Source: Propionibacteriaceae bacterium AM104-82 (GTDB taxonomy: Bacteria > Actinomycetota > Actinomycetes > Propionibacteriales > Propionibacteriaceae). Taken from it: a DNA stretch of 64,000 nucleotides. Under the pieces are notes generated by a model that worked only from the letters and a program-made list of their open reading frames with translations, was not told where the DNA came from and did not search any database. Numbering within the stretch: the stretch's first letter is position 1; each line of letters opens with the position of its first letter. The DNA lies in NCBI GenBank assembly GCA_027658995.1, contig JAQDQK010000011.1, forward strand, positions 518 to 64,517, written 5' to 3'. Shown here one piece after another: positions 27,191-35,925 of this stretch. The translations under genes were made by a program, and so were the position numbers.

Positions 27191-28044
27191 CAACCGTCAT
27201 CGACGTTGTGGGTCTGACGAAGACCTATCGCGAGACGACCGCGCTGGACGACATCAGCGTGAGCTTCCGCAAGGAAGCCATCACGGGACTGCTTGGCCGC
27301 AACGGCGCAGGCAAGTCCACGCTGATGTCCATCATCACGGCCCAGAACTTCCCGACCGCCGGCGTCGTCCGCGTCGCAGGCGAGGACCCATACGAGAACG
27401 CTGGCGTGTTGCAGCGGATGTGCTTCGTCCGCGAGAGCCAGCGCTACCCCGACGACTTCAAGCCGGGCATGGCGTTCCGCGCCGCGGCGATGTTCTTCCC
27501 GAACTGGGATCAGAGCCTCGCCGACGACCTCGTCGACGCCTTCCGGCTGCCGCTGAACCGGCGGATCAAGAAGCTCTCCCGCGGCCAACTCTCTGCCGTC
27601 GGCGTGATCATCGGCATCGCCTCGCGCGCCGAGATCACCTTCTTCGACGAGCCATACCTCGGCCTCGACGCGGTCGCCCGCCAGATCTTCTACGACCGTC
27701 TGCTGCGCGACTATGCCGAGCATCCCCGCACGATCGTGCTCTCCAGCCATCTGATCGACGAGGTCGCCAACCTCCTCGAACACGTCGTGGTACTTGAGGA
27801 GGGCAGGGTGCTCCTTGAGGGGAGCGCCGAGGATCTCCAGTCCCGTGCGTTCACGGTCGTGGGCGCCGCCCAGGCGGTCGACGTGTTCACCGTTGGGCGT
27901 GAGGTGATCCACACCGAGAGCCTCGGGCCCATCACCAGCGCGACCGTGCTCGGCGCGCTGACCGCCGAGGACCGCCGTCGGATCGCCGACGCGAGCCTCG
28001 ACATCTCGCCCGTCTCGCTGCAGCAACTCGTCGTGCGGTTGTGA
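27187..28044 (+). CDS. ABC transporter ATP-binding protein
   Basis: A 285-residue ATPase. Walker A is LLGRNGAGKSTLMS, the signature is KLSRGQLSAVG (LSRGQ in place of LSGGQ), and Walker B with the catalytic Glu is ITFFDEPYLGLD. The C-terminal 70 residues lie outside the ATPase core. It would drive the membrane protein encoded 46 bases downstream. The GTG start overlaps the YtrA-type regulator. Substrate unknown; YtrA-linked exporters often give resistance to peptides or wall antibiotics. Confidence 0.88.
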   Translation: MTTVIDVVGLTKTYRETTALDDISVSFRKEAITGLLGRNGAGKSTLMSIITAQNFPTAGVVRVAGEDPYENAGVLQRMCFVRESQRYPDDFKPGMAFRAAAMFFPNWDQSLADDLVDAFRLPLNRRIKKLSRGQLSAVGVIIGIASRAEITFFDEPYLGLDAVARQIFYDRLLRDYAEHPRTIVLSSHLIDEVANLLEHVVVLEEGRVLLEGSAEDLQSRAFTVVGAAQAVDVFTVGREVIHTESLGPITSATVLGALTAEDRRRIADASLDISPVSLQQLVVRL

Positions 28045-28090
28045 CCCAGCACGCCGCCGACGCCGGCGCTCAGGACATGGAGGTCGCACG

Positions 28091-28777
28091 ATGAACCGCG
28101 TGCTCAACGTCGCCCGGATGCAGGTCCTCAACCGGATGACCTTCATCGGCCTGCCGCTCATCATCCTCGGCGGCGCGTTCCTGCTCTCGCTGATGATCTT
28201 CGCTCTGATCCCCGTCTCCGGCGTGTTCGCCGGTGGGGCGCCCTTCGCGCCCATCTGGTACTACATCGCCGCGGGCGCCTACGGGCTCAGCCTCAGCTTC
28301 CCGTTCTCGCAGGCCATGAGCGTCACGCGCAGGGAGTTCTTCCTCGGCACGATGCTGACGGCGCTGCTGTCCTCCATCGTGATGGGGATCCTGTTCACGA
28401 TCGGCGGCCTCATCGAGGACGCGACGGACGGGTGGGGGATGCAGGGGCTGTTCTTCCGCGTCCCGTGGGTGTGGGAGCACGGCCCGCTAGCCTCGGCGGT
28501 GACCTACCTGACGCTCACGTTCCTGATGTTCTGCATCGGCTTCTTCTGCGCGATCGTCTACAAGCGGTGGGGCGTGACGGCGCTCACGATCGGGCTGCTC
28601 GGGCTCGGACTGCTGCTCATCGGCGCGACCTTCCTGATCACCAAGCTCGAGGCCTGGGAGGCCGTCGGGTCGGTGTTCACGGCGCTCGGCGCCATGAGCA
28701 CCGCGGTGTTGGGACTCGTGGGGGCGCTGATCCTCGCGGCCGCGTCCTACCTCGCGTTGCGCCGCACCATCGCCTGA
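28091..28777 (+). CDS. ABC-2-type membrane protein of the YtrA-linked exporter
   Basis: A 228-residue membrane protein with six hydrophobic segments and short loops, without recognisable catalytic motifs. The arrangement NVARMQVLNRMTFIGLPLI and a SVTRREFF loop resembles permeases found behind YtrA-type regulators. ATG 28091 has GGAGG eight bases upstream. A hairpin terminator follows 16 bases after the stop, so the operon has three genes. The transported compound is not known. Confidence 0.75.
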   Translation: MNRVLNVARMQVLNRMTFIGLPLIILGGAFLLSLMIFALIPVSGVFAGGAPFAPIWYYIAAGAYGLSLSFPFSQAMSVTRREFFLGTMLTALLSSIVMGILFTIGGLIEDATDGWGMQGLFFRVPWVWEHGPLASAVTYLTLTFLMFCIGFFCAIVYKRWGVTALTIGLLGLGLLLIGATFLITKLEAWEAVGSVFTALGAMSTAVLGLVGALILAAASYLALRRTIA

Positions 28778-28793
28778 CAAACCCTTGGGCGCG

Positions 28794-28821
28794 AACCCGG
28801 CTGACACCGTGCGGCCGGGTT
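28794..28821 (+). terminator. Hairpin terminator of the YtrA operon
   Basis: AACCCGGC (28794-28801) pairs with GCCGGGTT (28814-28821) across a 12-base loop, directly after the permease stop. Confidence 0.7.
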
Positions 28822-29105
28822 CCTGCGTTCCCCGTGTGGACAGTCTGACCCGACTGATCCCTGAATCGAAGTCCCAGCCTCAGCGACACAGCCAACTCAT
28901 ACGCCCACTGCGTGACCGGCCACGTGGCCTACACGGGACCGACAGATCAACAAACGGCCATCCCCGCTAGTCAGGGGTCACCCGCGGGACGCTTGAAGCT
29001 ACCCTGGCATACGGAGCGAACTCGACGCGTGGCGAGTTGACGGTCGAAGTGGATGGCTCGGTACGCAGGTGTCCGAATGGTCCCCATATCGAAAGGGTGG
29101 AGCGG
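28822..29105. other. 284-bp intergenic stretch, composition shift, no gene seen
   Basis: The stretch is visibly less GC-rich than its surroundings and has no convincing frame. TGATCCCTGA (28855-28864) and TCAGGGGTCA (28971-28980) are an imperfect inverted pair (9 of 10) of unclear meaning. The lower GC continues into the next gene and may mark an acquired segment. Confidence 0.4.
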
Positions 29106-30086
29106 GTGGACGACTCGAAAGCCCCGGCCGCATCGGCTGGAAGCGAAGCGCAGATCTCTGCGAGGAAGGCGCTGAAGGCGGCCGAGGAAGCGAGAGATCC
29201 GGGCGATCTGGAGGATGCGTATCTGATCGCGTGTGAGGTCCTGCCTCGTGACGAATACCTGGCTCTAGCTCGCCGCCTGCTACGGGTGCCTTGGCACCAC
29301 TTGCACGACTGGATCGCCGAAGCCCTCGACCTCGAGCGGGATCCAGAGGCCGTGGAGGTGCTGTACTGGTTGTGCGGCACGTCTTTCGACGATACGTACG
29401 GGTACACGATTCCCAAGCGGGCCGTCCACGCGTTGTCGCGCATCGACACCGAAGAGGCAGAGCGGAAGCTCGATTTGCTGCGCCTCTCTGACGACCCGGT
29501 GATCTTTGAGGCATGCTCGCAAGTGACCCCTGGGTTTACTCAACTGGAGGTCTCCTCCGATCAACACTCTGTGACTGTCTACGCCACTGCAAGCTTGGAC
29601 TGCACCGAACGGATCACAAGCGGGGAGCGGGCCTCCCTGCTCAAGCCGGGAACTCGACTGTGGACCTCGTTCCTTGCGGCAGCGACCAACACGTGGTGGG
29701 GCGCGCGGTCGGCCCTGTTCGCGGTGCGGCTGCGACGCAGCGCGTTCGATGCGCTGACTCGAGGGATGAAGAGTGATTCAGATCTGCCCTGCGCGTGGGA
29801 TCCGAGCGATGAATCTGAGGAGCCGTTCGGGGAGTGGATACCCAAGAAGAACTCCGCCGGCGTTCCCCTCCCGATGAGGTGCCTGCGGATCAACCTCGCT
29901 ACCACCCAGGCCCAGTGGATTACCGGCCAGATCATCAGCGTCACGAGCTTGTCGGAGAGGCAGCTTGATGCCATGCGTGCCGACGAAACCCTGCGTCCGG
30001 TGGAGGTTCCATACGGCAAGGTTCCGGCACCGATGCCCGGGCTCATGCGTCTGCCACCCCGGCAGATACCGGAAACTCCTTGGTGA
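29106..30086 (+). CDS. Orphan protein of unknown function, two-part, foreign-looking composition
   Basis: About 326 residues, family not recognised. The N-terminal 130 residues are helical with HEAT-like spacing (KALKAAEEARDPGDLEDA, then DPEAVEVLYWLCG and TEEAERKLDLLRLSDDP), a style seen in immunity proteins. The C-terminal part is different, with LLKPGTRLWTSFLAAATNTW and ALFAVRLRRSAFDAL. Codon use is less GC-biased than in neighbouring genes (AGA, CTA, GAT and CGA are frequent), suggesting horizontal acquisition. The start is uncertain: GTG 29106 has GGAG close upstream; GTG 29097 and TTG 29037 are in frame. No partner gene is adjacent. Confidence 0.6.
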   Translation: MDDSKAPAASAGSEAQISARKALKAAEEARDPGDLEDAYLIACEVLPRDEYLALARRLLRVPWHHLHDWIAEALDLERDPEAVEVLYWLCGTSFDDTYGYTIPKRAVHALSRIDTEEAERKLDLLRLSDDPVIFEACSQVTPGFTQLEVSSDQHSVTVYATASLDCTERITSGERASLLKPGTRLWTSFLAAATNTWWGARSALFAVRLRRSAFDALTRGMKSDSDLPCAWDPSDESEEPFGEWIPKKNSAGVPLPMRCLRINLATTQAQWITGQIISVTSLSERQLDAMRADETLRPVEVPYGKVPAPMPGLMRLPPRQIPETPW

Positions 30087-30227
30087 GTCCTTGGAGGAAC
30101 CAGGCAACAGGGGTTGGCTGGACCTCCTCGCTTGGGTAGTGCCAGCGAGGGGCCGCGCCGTCTGGTCGCGGCTCAGGAATCGGGAGTCGAGAGAGCAGGG
30201 ACGACTTCGACCCGGCCTTCTCGCGGT

Positions 30228-31514
30228 TCAGTCGCGGGAGGCGAGGGCGCCGACCCCTGCGAGTTCCGCGTAGATGTCGAGCATCGCCCGTGCCTGCGAG
30301 GCGATGGTCCACTGCGACGCCAGTTCGACCGAGCGGGCCGAGGCGTTCTCCCGCCACGCCGCGTCGTCCAACCGGTCGAGCGTGCGCAGCAGTCCTGCGG
30401 CGAGCGACGCGGCCGTCGGGCGGGTGATCTCGCCGTTGACGCCGGGCTCGATCACCAACTGCAGTTCGTGGTCCACTGAGACGATCGGCAGGCCCGCCAG
30501 TGCCGCCTCGTGCAGCACCAGCGCCTGGGTGTCGGTGAGGCTGGGGAAGGCGAACACGTCGGCCATGCCGTAGTAGGCGCCGAGCGCGTCGCGCTTCTGC
30601 TCGCCCGGCAGGATGATTCGGCCGGCGTCGCGGCCTGCGGCGAGCACCTTCTTGATGTGGGAGTAGCGCTCCCAGTCGCCGACCACGCACAGCCGGGCGT
30701 CCGGTCGCTGCGCGTGGACGAGCGCGAACGCGTCGGCAAGCAGCGGGATGCCTTTCTCCGGCGCGATCCGGCCCGCGTAGAGCACCATCGGGCCGTCGGG
30801 ATGCGGGAAGGGGGGAGGGCCGGGCGGCAGCGGGTCGACGCCGTTGGGCACGACCCGGATGTTCGCGTTGGTGCTGATCAGGCGGCACCTGGTCGCCGTC
30901 TTCGGAGACGGGGTCGTCACGACGTCGGCGGTCTCGAGCATCTTCTGGCACAGCCCGAGCAGCAGCGCCGTCGAGCGGCCGCGGTCCTCGTAGCGGACCT
31001 CCGCGAGGCGCAGGTCCTCGGAGTCGACGACCTCGCCCTTCGTCAGCCGGGCGAACGCCCGCACGACGCCCGTCAGCAGCGGAAGCACCGCCGAGTAGTG
31101 GTCGGCGTAGGCGTCGAAGTCGGTGTGCCAGGTCAGCAGCATCGGGATGTCGAGGCGGCGGGCCGCCCAGGTGCCGAGCGCGCCGACGGTGCCGAAGCCG
31201 TGCACATGGATGACATCGGGGCGCAGTTCGGCGATCTGGTCGATGGTCCGGTCGAAGTGGCGGCCGCTCGCGACCCGCGTCGGCATCTTCGGCACCTTCA
31301 CCGACGGCAACCGGATCTCGGTGCGACCCTCGCGCCCATGATGCGGGTTGGGGCCCTTCGCGGCCGGGGCGACGACGATGACCTCGTCGCCCGCGTCGAG
31401 CAGATTTCCCTCGAGCTGCTGGACGGCGAACATCAGGCCGTTGCTGCCCGGTCCGTAGTTGTCGGTGAACTGCGCCACACGAAGTGGTCGCGCTGCGCCG
31501 GCTACTGGGATCAC
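30228..31514 (-). CDS. Glycosyltransferase family 4 protein
   Basis: A 428-residue cytoplasmic GT-B enzyme that transfers a sugar from a nucleotide donor. The N-terminal acceptor domain has VAQFTDNYGPGSNGLMFAV and HVHGFGTVGALG; the C-terminal donor domain has LYAGRIAPEKGI, VVGDWERYSHI and FPSLTDTQALVLHEAALAG, the GT4 nucleotide-sugar site with its EX7E-like pair. Similar proteins glycosylate lipids (phosphatidylinositol mannosides, diacylglycerol) or mycothiol-like acceptors; the acceptor is not clear. GTG 31514 is used as start; the ribosome site is weak. Monocistronic as far as visible. Confidence 0.85.
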   Translation of the reverse strand: MIPVAGAARPLRVAQFTDNYGPGSNGLMFAVQQLEGNLLDAGDEVIVVAPAAKGPNPHHGREGRTEIRLPSVKVPKMPTRVASGRHFDRTIDQIAELRPDVIHVHGFGTVGALGTWAARRLDIPMLLTWHTDFDAYADHYSAVLPLLTGVVRAFARLTKGEVVDSEDLRLAEVRYEDRGRSTALLLGLCQKMLETADVVTTPSPKTATRCRLISTNANIRVVPNGVDPLPPGPPPFPHPDGPMVLYAGRIAPEKGIPLLADAFALVHAQRPDARLCVVGDWERYSHIKKVLAAGRDAGRIILPGEQKRDALGAYYGMADVFAFPSLTDTQALVLHEAALAGLPIVSVDHELQLVIEPGVNGEITRPTAASLAAGLLRTLDRLDDAAWRENASARSVELASQWTIASQARAMLDIYAELAGVGALASRD

Positions 31515-31585
31515 CCCGACACTCTAACCGTTTCGGGACCGGTGTCGGATCCCGGCACCCCGATGGTGCAGCCGGGCGGGCAACT

Positions 31586-33148
31586 TCAGCCGATCTCGAC
31601 GATCCGGTCGCAGGCGGCCATCACCTCGGGGTCGTGGGTGATCACGAGCACCGGATCGCCGTCGAAGGCGGCCCAGACGTCGGCCATCAGCGCGTCGGCC
31701 GTCTCGCGGTCCAGGTGCTCGGTCGGCTCGTCCAGGATGATCAGTTGACGGTCTCCCACGAGCAGGCGCGACACCGCGAGGCGGCGCCGCTCCCCGCCGG
31801 ACAGCGTGGTGCCCTCCTCGCCGATCAGCCGGTCAGGCGAGAGGTCCAGGCCTGCCTCGCGCAGCGCCTCGGCGATGTCGTCGTCGGTGGCCTCCCGGTC
31901 GCCGATCCGCACGTTCTCCGCGACCGTGGTGGCGAAGATATGGGCGTCCTGCTCCAGGTACCCGACGCGGCCGCCGCGGCTGATCCGGCCGCCCATCGCG
32001 GGGATCAGGCCGAGCGCCGTGGCGGCGATGGTGGTCTTGCCGATCCCGGACGGCCCGACCAGCGCCACGCGCTCGCCAGGTGCGACCGTCAGGTCGACGC
32101 CCTCCAGGACCGGACCGGAGCCGGGCCAGCCGACCGTCGCGTCCTCGAAGAGGAGCCCGGGTGTCGGGGCCTCGCCGTCGGTGACGTCGCCCGTCCCGAC
32201 CGGCGGCGCGTCGATCACCTCCGTCAGGCGGTCCAGGGCGGAGCGGGCCCGCGTGTAGGTCTGCGCGGCCTGCGCGAAGGTGCCGAGCACCTCGTGCATC
32301 GCGAGCGGGGTCAGCGCGAGCACCGCGAGGAAGCGCGGGTCGAGGTCGCCCGCCGCGACCGCGGAGGTGCCGAAGTACAGGGCAAGCGCGACCGCGACCC
32401 CCGAGGCGACCAACTGCCCGCCGGTGGCGATGCCGCGCACCCAAGCGCCGCGTGCCTCCTGCGCCCGCAGTTCGTCGTCGATCGCGAGCAGTCGGTCCAG
32501 TTCAGCGCCGTCCGCCCCGTAGGCGACCAGGTCGGTCGACGTCAGCGCCAGTTCGCGGACGCCGTCGCCCAGCCTGCCGCGCGTCGGGACGGCTGCCACG
32601 TCGGCCGCGAGGCTCATCCGCTGCGTCCACCACGGAAGCACCACGCCCGCGAGCACGGCGGTCACGAACAGCGCGAGCGCCGAGGGCAGGTTGAAGACCG
32701 CGAGCATCACCGTGGTACCGACCACCACCACAGACGCGGACGCGAACGGGATCACGACCCGCACGACCAGGTCCTGCACCGCGTTGACGTCGGTGACGAC
32801 CCGGGTCAGCAGGTCGCCGCGGCGCCTGCCGATCAGCGTGGTGCCCGCAAGCTTGTCGAAGACCCGGACCCGCAGCGCGCCCTGCATCCGCAGCGCCACC
32901 TCGTGGCCGAAGATGCGCTCCGCGTAGCGGAACACGCCCCGCGAGATGCCGAACGCGCGCACCCCGACCGCGGCGGGCTGCAGGTAGAGCACCGGGGGAG
33001 CCATCGCCGCGAAGGAGATCAGCCAGGCGGAGACGCCCATCAGGGCGACCGAGGAGGCCGACGCGAGCGAGGCCATCGCGACGGCGAGGATCAGCCGGCC
33101 GCGGCCCTTCGGGATCGCTGCGAGCAGTTCGCTGAGCAGGCGCCTCAT
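31586..33148 (-). CDS. cydC: Thiol reductant ABC exporter subunit CydC
   Basis: A 520-residue half-transporter with six membrane helices (1-300) and an ATPase domain: Walker A GPSGIGKTT, signature TLSGGERRRL, Walker B LIILDEPTEHLD. With CydD it exports glutathione/cysteine-type thiols or handles haem, and is needed to assemble cytochrome bd. ATG 33148 overlaps the cydD stop as ATGA. It is the last gene of the cydABDC group. Confidence 0.92.
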   Translation of the reverse strand: MRRLLSELLAAIPKGRGRLILAVAMASLASASSVALMGVSAWLISFAAMAPPVLYLQPAAVGVRAFGISRGVFRYAERIFGHEVALRMQGALRVRVFDKLAGTTLIGRRRGDLLTRVVTDVNAVQDLVVRVVIPFASASVVVVGTTVMLAVFNLPSALALFVTAVLAGVVLPWWTQRMSLAADVAAVPTRGRLGDGVRELALTSTDLVAYGADGAELDRLLAIDDELRAQEARGAWVRGIATGGQLVASGVAVALALYFGTSAVAAGDLDPRFLAVLALTPLAMHEVLGTFAQAAQTYTRARSALDRLTEVIDAPPVGTGDVTDGEAPTPGLLFEDATVGWPGSGPVLEGVDLTVAPGERVALVGPSGIGKTTIAATALGLIPAMGGRISRGGRVGYLEQDAHIFATTVAENVRIGDREATDDDIAEALREAGLDLSPDRLIGEEGTTLSGGERRRLAVSRLLVGDRQLIILDEPTEHLDRETADALMADVWAAFDGDPVLVITHDPEVMAACDRIVEIG

Positions 33149-34752
33149 GCCGCCACCTCCACGATCCGGTCGGCGGCCTCGAGCACCGCAGGTCGGTGCG
33201 ACACGATCAGCGCACCCGCCCCCGTCGCGCGGACGGCGCGGATCACCTCCGCCTCGGTGTCGGCGTCCAGACCCGCGGTCGGCTCGTCGAGGATCAGGAA
33301 CCTTGCCCCTCCCTCACGGATCCGCAGCAGCGCGCGGGCCAGCGCGACCCTGCGCCGCTCGCCGACCGAGAGACCCTCGCCGTCGTCGCCGACCGGCTTG
33401 TCCGGCCCGAAGTCTGCGCCCGCGTCCCGCAGCGCCCGGGCCACCAGGTCGGCGCCCGCACCGGGATGCCCGAGCGCGACGTTGTCGCCGACCGTCCCGT
33501 TGATGAGGCCAGGCTCCTGCGCCACCCAGGCGACCCTTCGTCGCCACGACGCCAGGTCGGTCTCGGCCAGCGGTTGCCCGCCGACGGTGACGCCGCCGCT
33601 CTCAGGGGTCAGGAAGCCCATCGCCATCGCGAGCGCCGTCGACTTGCCGCCTCCAGATGCGCCGCTCAGGGCCACCACCTCGCCGGGCGTCACCTCGAGG
33701 CTGAGCCGCTCGACGGCGGCCGCCTCCGAACCGGGGTAGCGGTAGCCGACCGACTCGAGCCGCAGAGGCCCATCGGGCGCGGGCAGCGTGCCGCCCGCCT
33801 CGGGGGCGGCGTCGATGATCTCGAAGGCGGCGTCGGCCGCGGCGACACCGTCTGCCGAGTCGTGGAAGTGGACGCCGACCTGGCGCACCGGCAGGAACGC
33901 CTCGGGGGCGAGGATCAGCACGAAGAGGGCGGTGCCGAAGGTCACATCACCGTAGACAAGGCGGAAGCCGACGGTGACCGCCACGATCGCGACCGACAGC
34001 GTGGCGAGCAGTTCCAACGCGAAGGACGACAGGAACGACACGTAGAGCGTCTTCATGGTCGCCTCGCGGTAGCGTTCCTCGCTGAGTTCGACGCCCTTGC
34101 GCTGCGCCCGGGCCCGCGCGAAGGCCTGCAGCGTCGGCAGGCCTGCGATCAGGTCCGCGAAGTGATTGGCGAGCCGGTCGGCGACCGCGAAGCTGTGCCT
34201 GGTCGCCTTCTCGGTGGTCCAGCCGATCAGCGCCATGAACACCGGGATCAGCGGAAGCGTGAACGCGATGATGATGGCCGACTGCCAGTCGGCGATCAGG
34301 ATGGCACCGCCGACCAGGAAAGGGACGGTCGCCGCCAGGCCGAGTTGGGGGAGGTACTTGGAGAAGTAGCCGTCCAGCGAGTCGAGGCCCTGCGTGACGG
34401 TGCGCACCAGCGAAGCAGACGACGCCCCACCGACGGGGGTCGCCAGCCGGGCGCGGAGCACGTCGCGGCGCAGGTCCGACTTCACGGAGGCGGCGCTGCG
34501 GTGCGCAAGCAGCGACGACAGCCAGGCCAGCACCCCTCGACCCGCGAACACGGCCAGCAGGGCGATCAGCGCGACCTGCCAGCCGGGCGGGAAGGTCCTC
34601 GTCTCGAACGCCATGGTGATCCAGTCGGCGAGCAGCCGAGCCTGGACGATCAGCAGCGCTGCGGTGGCGACGCCGACGACGACGCTCGCGACCAGGAACA
34701 CCCTGGTCGCCTTGGCGCGCTTCAGCAGCCTGGGGTGGATGGGTCCGGCCAT
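33145..34752 (-). CDS. cydD: Thiol reductant ABC exporter subunit CydD
   Basis: A 535-residue half-transporter, partner of CydC. Membrane domain about 1-310, then ATPase domain with Walker A SGASGGGKST, signature LSVGERRRVAL (LSVGE in place of LSGGQ) and Walker B FLILDEPTAGLD. ATG 34752 is taken as start; a TTG nine codons upstream is the alternative. It lies 81 bases after the cydB stop with a hairpin in between, so cydDC may be partly uncoupled from cydAB. Confidence 0.92.
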   Translation of the reverse strand: MAGPIHPRLLKRAKATRVFLVASVVVGVATAALLIVQARLLADWITMAFETRTFPPGWQVALIALLAVFAGRGVLAWLSSLLAHRSAASVKSDLRRDVLRARLATPVGGASSASLVRTVTQGLDSLDGYFSKYLPQLGLAATVPFLVGGAILIADWQSAIIIAFTLPLIPVFMALIGWTTEKATRHSFAVADRLANHFADLIAGLPTLQAFARARAQRKGVELSEERYREATMKTLYVSFLSSFALELLATLSVAIVAVTVGFRLVYGDVTFGTALFVLILAPEAFLPVRQVGVHFHDSADGVAAADAAFEIIDAAPEAGGTLPAPDGPLRLESVGYRYPGSEAAAVERLSLEVTPGEVVALSGASGGGKSTALAMAMGFLTPESGGVTVGGQPLAETDLASWRRRVAWVAQEPGLINGTVGDNVALGHPGAGADLVARALRDAGADFGPDKPVGDDGEGLSVGERRRVALARALLRIREGGARFLILDEPTAGLDADTEAEVIRAVRATGAGALIVSHRPAVLEAADRIVEVAA

Positions 34753-34783
34753 GACTATCAGTTTCTCATTCGCGTTCAAGCGC

Positions 34784-34814
34784 GAGGCCCGCCTCCGCGG
34801 GGGAGACGGGCCTC
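34784..34814 (-). terminator. Hairpin between cydB and cydD
   Basis: GAGGCCCG (34784-34791) and CGGGCCTC (34807-34814) form an 8-bp stem with a 15-base loop just after the cydB stop on the minus strand. It may attenuate transcription into cydDC. Confidence 0.55.
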
Positions 34815-34833
34815 ACAGTGACGGGTCGACGGG

Positions 34834-35910
34834 TCAGTAGCCGGTGCTGCTGACGTCGGGCATGTTCTTGGTCGAGATGCGCTTGCTGAAGACCCAGTAC
34901 GACCAGGCCTGGTAGCCGATCACGACGGGGACGAAGATCACCGCGGCCCACGTCATGATGGTCAGCGTGGTGGGCGAGGACGCGGCCGTGATCATGTTGA
35001 GCCGCTCGGTGACCGCGACGGCCTCGTCCTGGGCGAAGCCGAGGTTGCCGTACAGCTTGACGAAGATGCCCGCGAACAGCGTCACGATCGAGAGGCCGGT
35101 GCCGATGAAGGCCCAGCCGTCGCGACCCTTGCGCATCATCAGCGCCGCGAAGCCGATCGCGACGATCGCCAGGATGCCGGCGATCCACGCGAAGACCCGG
35201 AAGTCGCCGAACTCGGAGGTGGCGGGCCACAGCAGGTTCTGGCAGAGCACGAAGGCCGTCACCAGCGCCAGCGCGCCCCAGGCGAGCTTGCCGCCGAGGG
35301 CCTCGGAGCGCTCGTGGATGCCGCCCTTGGTCTTCAGCGCAATGAACGCGCAGCCGTGCACCAGGAACAGCACGACGAGCATCACGCCGCCCAACAGGCC
35401 GAACCAGCCGAACAGGCCCCAGAAGGAGCCGTTCCACAGCAGGCCGTCGTTGGCGAGGCCGATGATGAAGTTGGCGAACCCGATGCCGAAGACCAGCGAG
35501 GGCAGGAACGAGCCGATCGTGGCGAACCAGTCGAGCACGTTGCGGTAGGTGCTGTCGGGGTGCTTCGAGCGGTACTCGAACGCGACGCCGCGCAGGATCA
35601 GGCCGACAAGGACCAGCAGCAGGGGCAGGTACAGGCCGGAGAACAGGCTGGCGTACCAGCCGGGGAAGGCCGCGAACATCGCGCCGCCGGCCGTGAGCAG
35701 CCACACCTCGTTGCCGTCCCAGACGGGGCCGATGGTGTTGACCATGACGCGGCGGTCCTTCTCGTCCTTCCCGAGGATCGGGAAGAGCATGGCGACGCCG
35801 TAGTCGAAGCCCTCGAGGAAGAAGTAGCCGAGCCACAGGACGGCGACCAGGATGAACCAGACCGCGGTGAGCGTGGGAACCGCGACGGTGCTTTCAAGCA
35901 GATTCAGCAT
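34834..35910 (-). CDS. cydB: Cytochrome bd ubiquinol/menaquinol oxidase subunit II
   Basis: A 358-residue membrane protein with about nine helices, the second subunit of cytochrome bd, a high-affinity terminal oxidase. The family N-terminus VWFILVAVLWLGYFFLEGFDYGVAML and the GNEVWLLTAGGAMFAAFP segment are intact, followed by the NILWPATSEFG-like loop. ATG 35910 follows the cydA stop by 15 bases. It ends before a hairpin at 34784-34814. Confidence 0.95.
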   Translation of the reverse strand: MLNLLESTVAVPTLTAVWFILVAVLWLGYFFLEGFDYGVAMLFPILGKDEKDRRVMVNTIGPVWDGNEVWLLTAGGAMFAAFPGWYASLFSGLYLPLLLVLVGLILRGVAFEYRSKHPDSTYRNVLDWFATIGSFLPSLVFGIGFANFIIGLANDGLLWNGSFWGLFGWFGLLGGVMLVVLFLVHGCAFIALKTKGGIHERSEALGGKLAWGALALVTAFVLCQNLLWPATSEFGDFRVFAWIAGILAIVAIGFAALMMRKGRDGWAFIGTGLSIVTLFAGIFVKLYGNLGFAQDEAVAVTERLNMITAASSPTTLTIMTWAAVIFVPVVIGYQAWSYWVFSKRISTKNMPDVSSTGY

Positions 35911-35925
35911 GTCTTATTTCCGTCC

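Noticed and set aside
28855..28980. Inverted pair TGATCCCTGA / TCAGGGGTCA as ends of an insertion element
   Set aside because: Only 10 bp with a mismatch, no target duplication and no transposase; probably chance.
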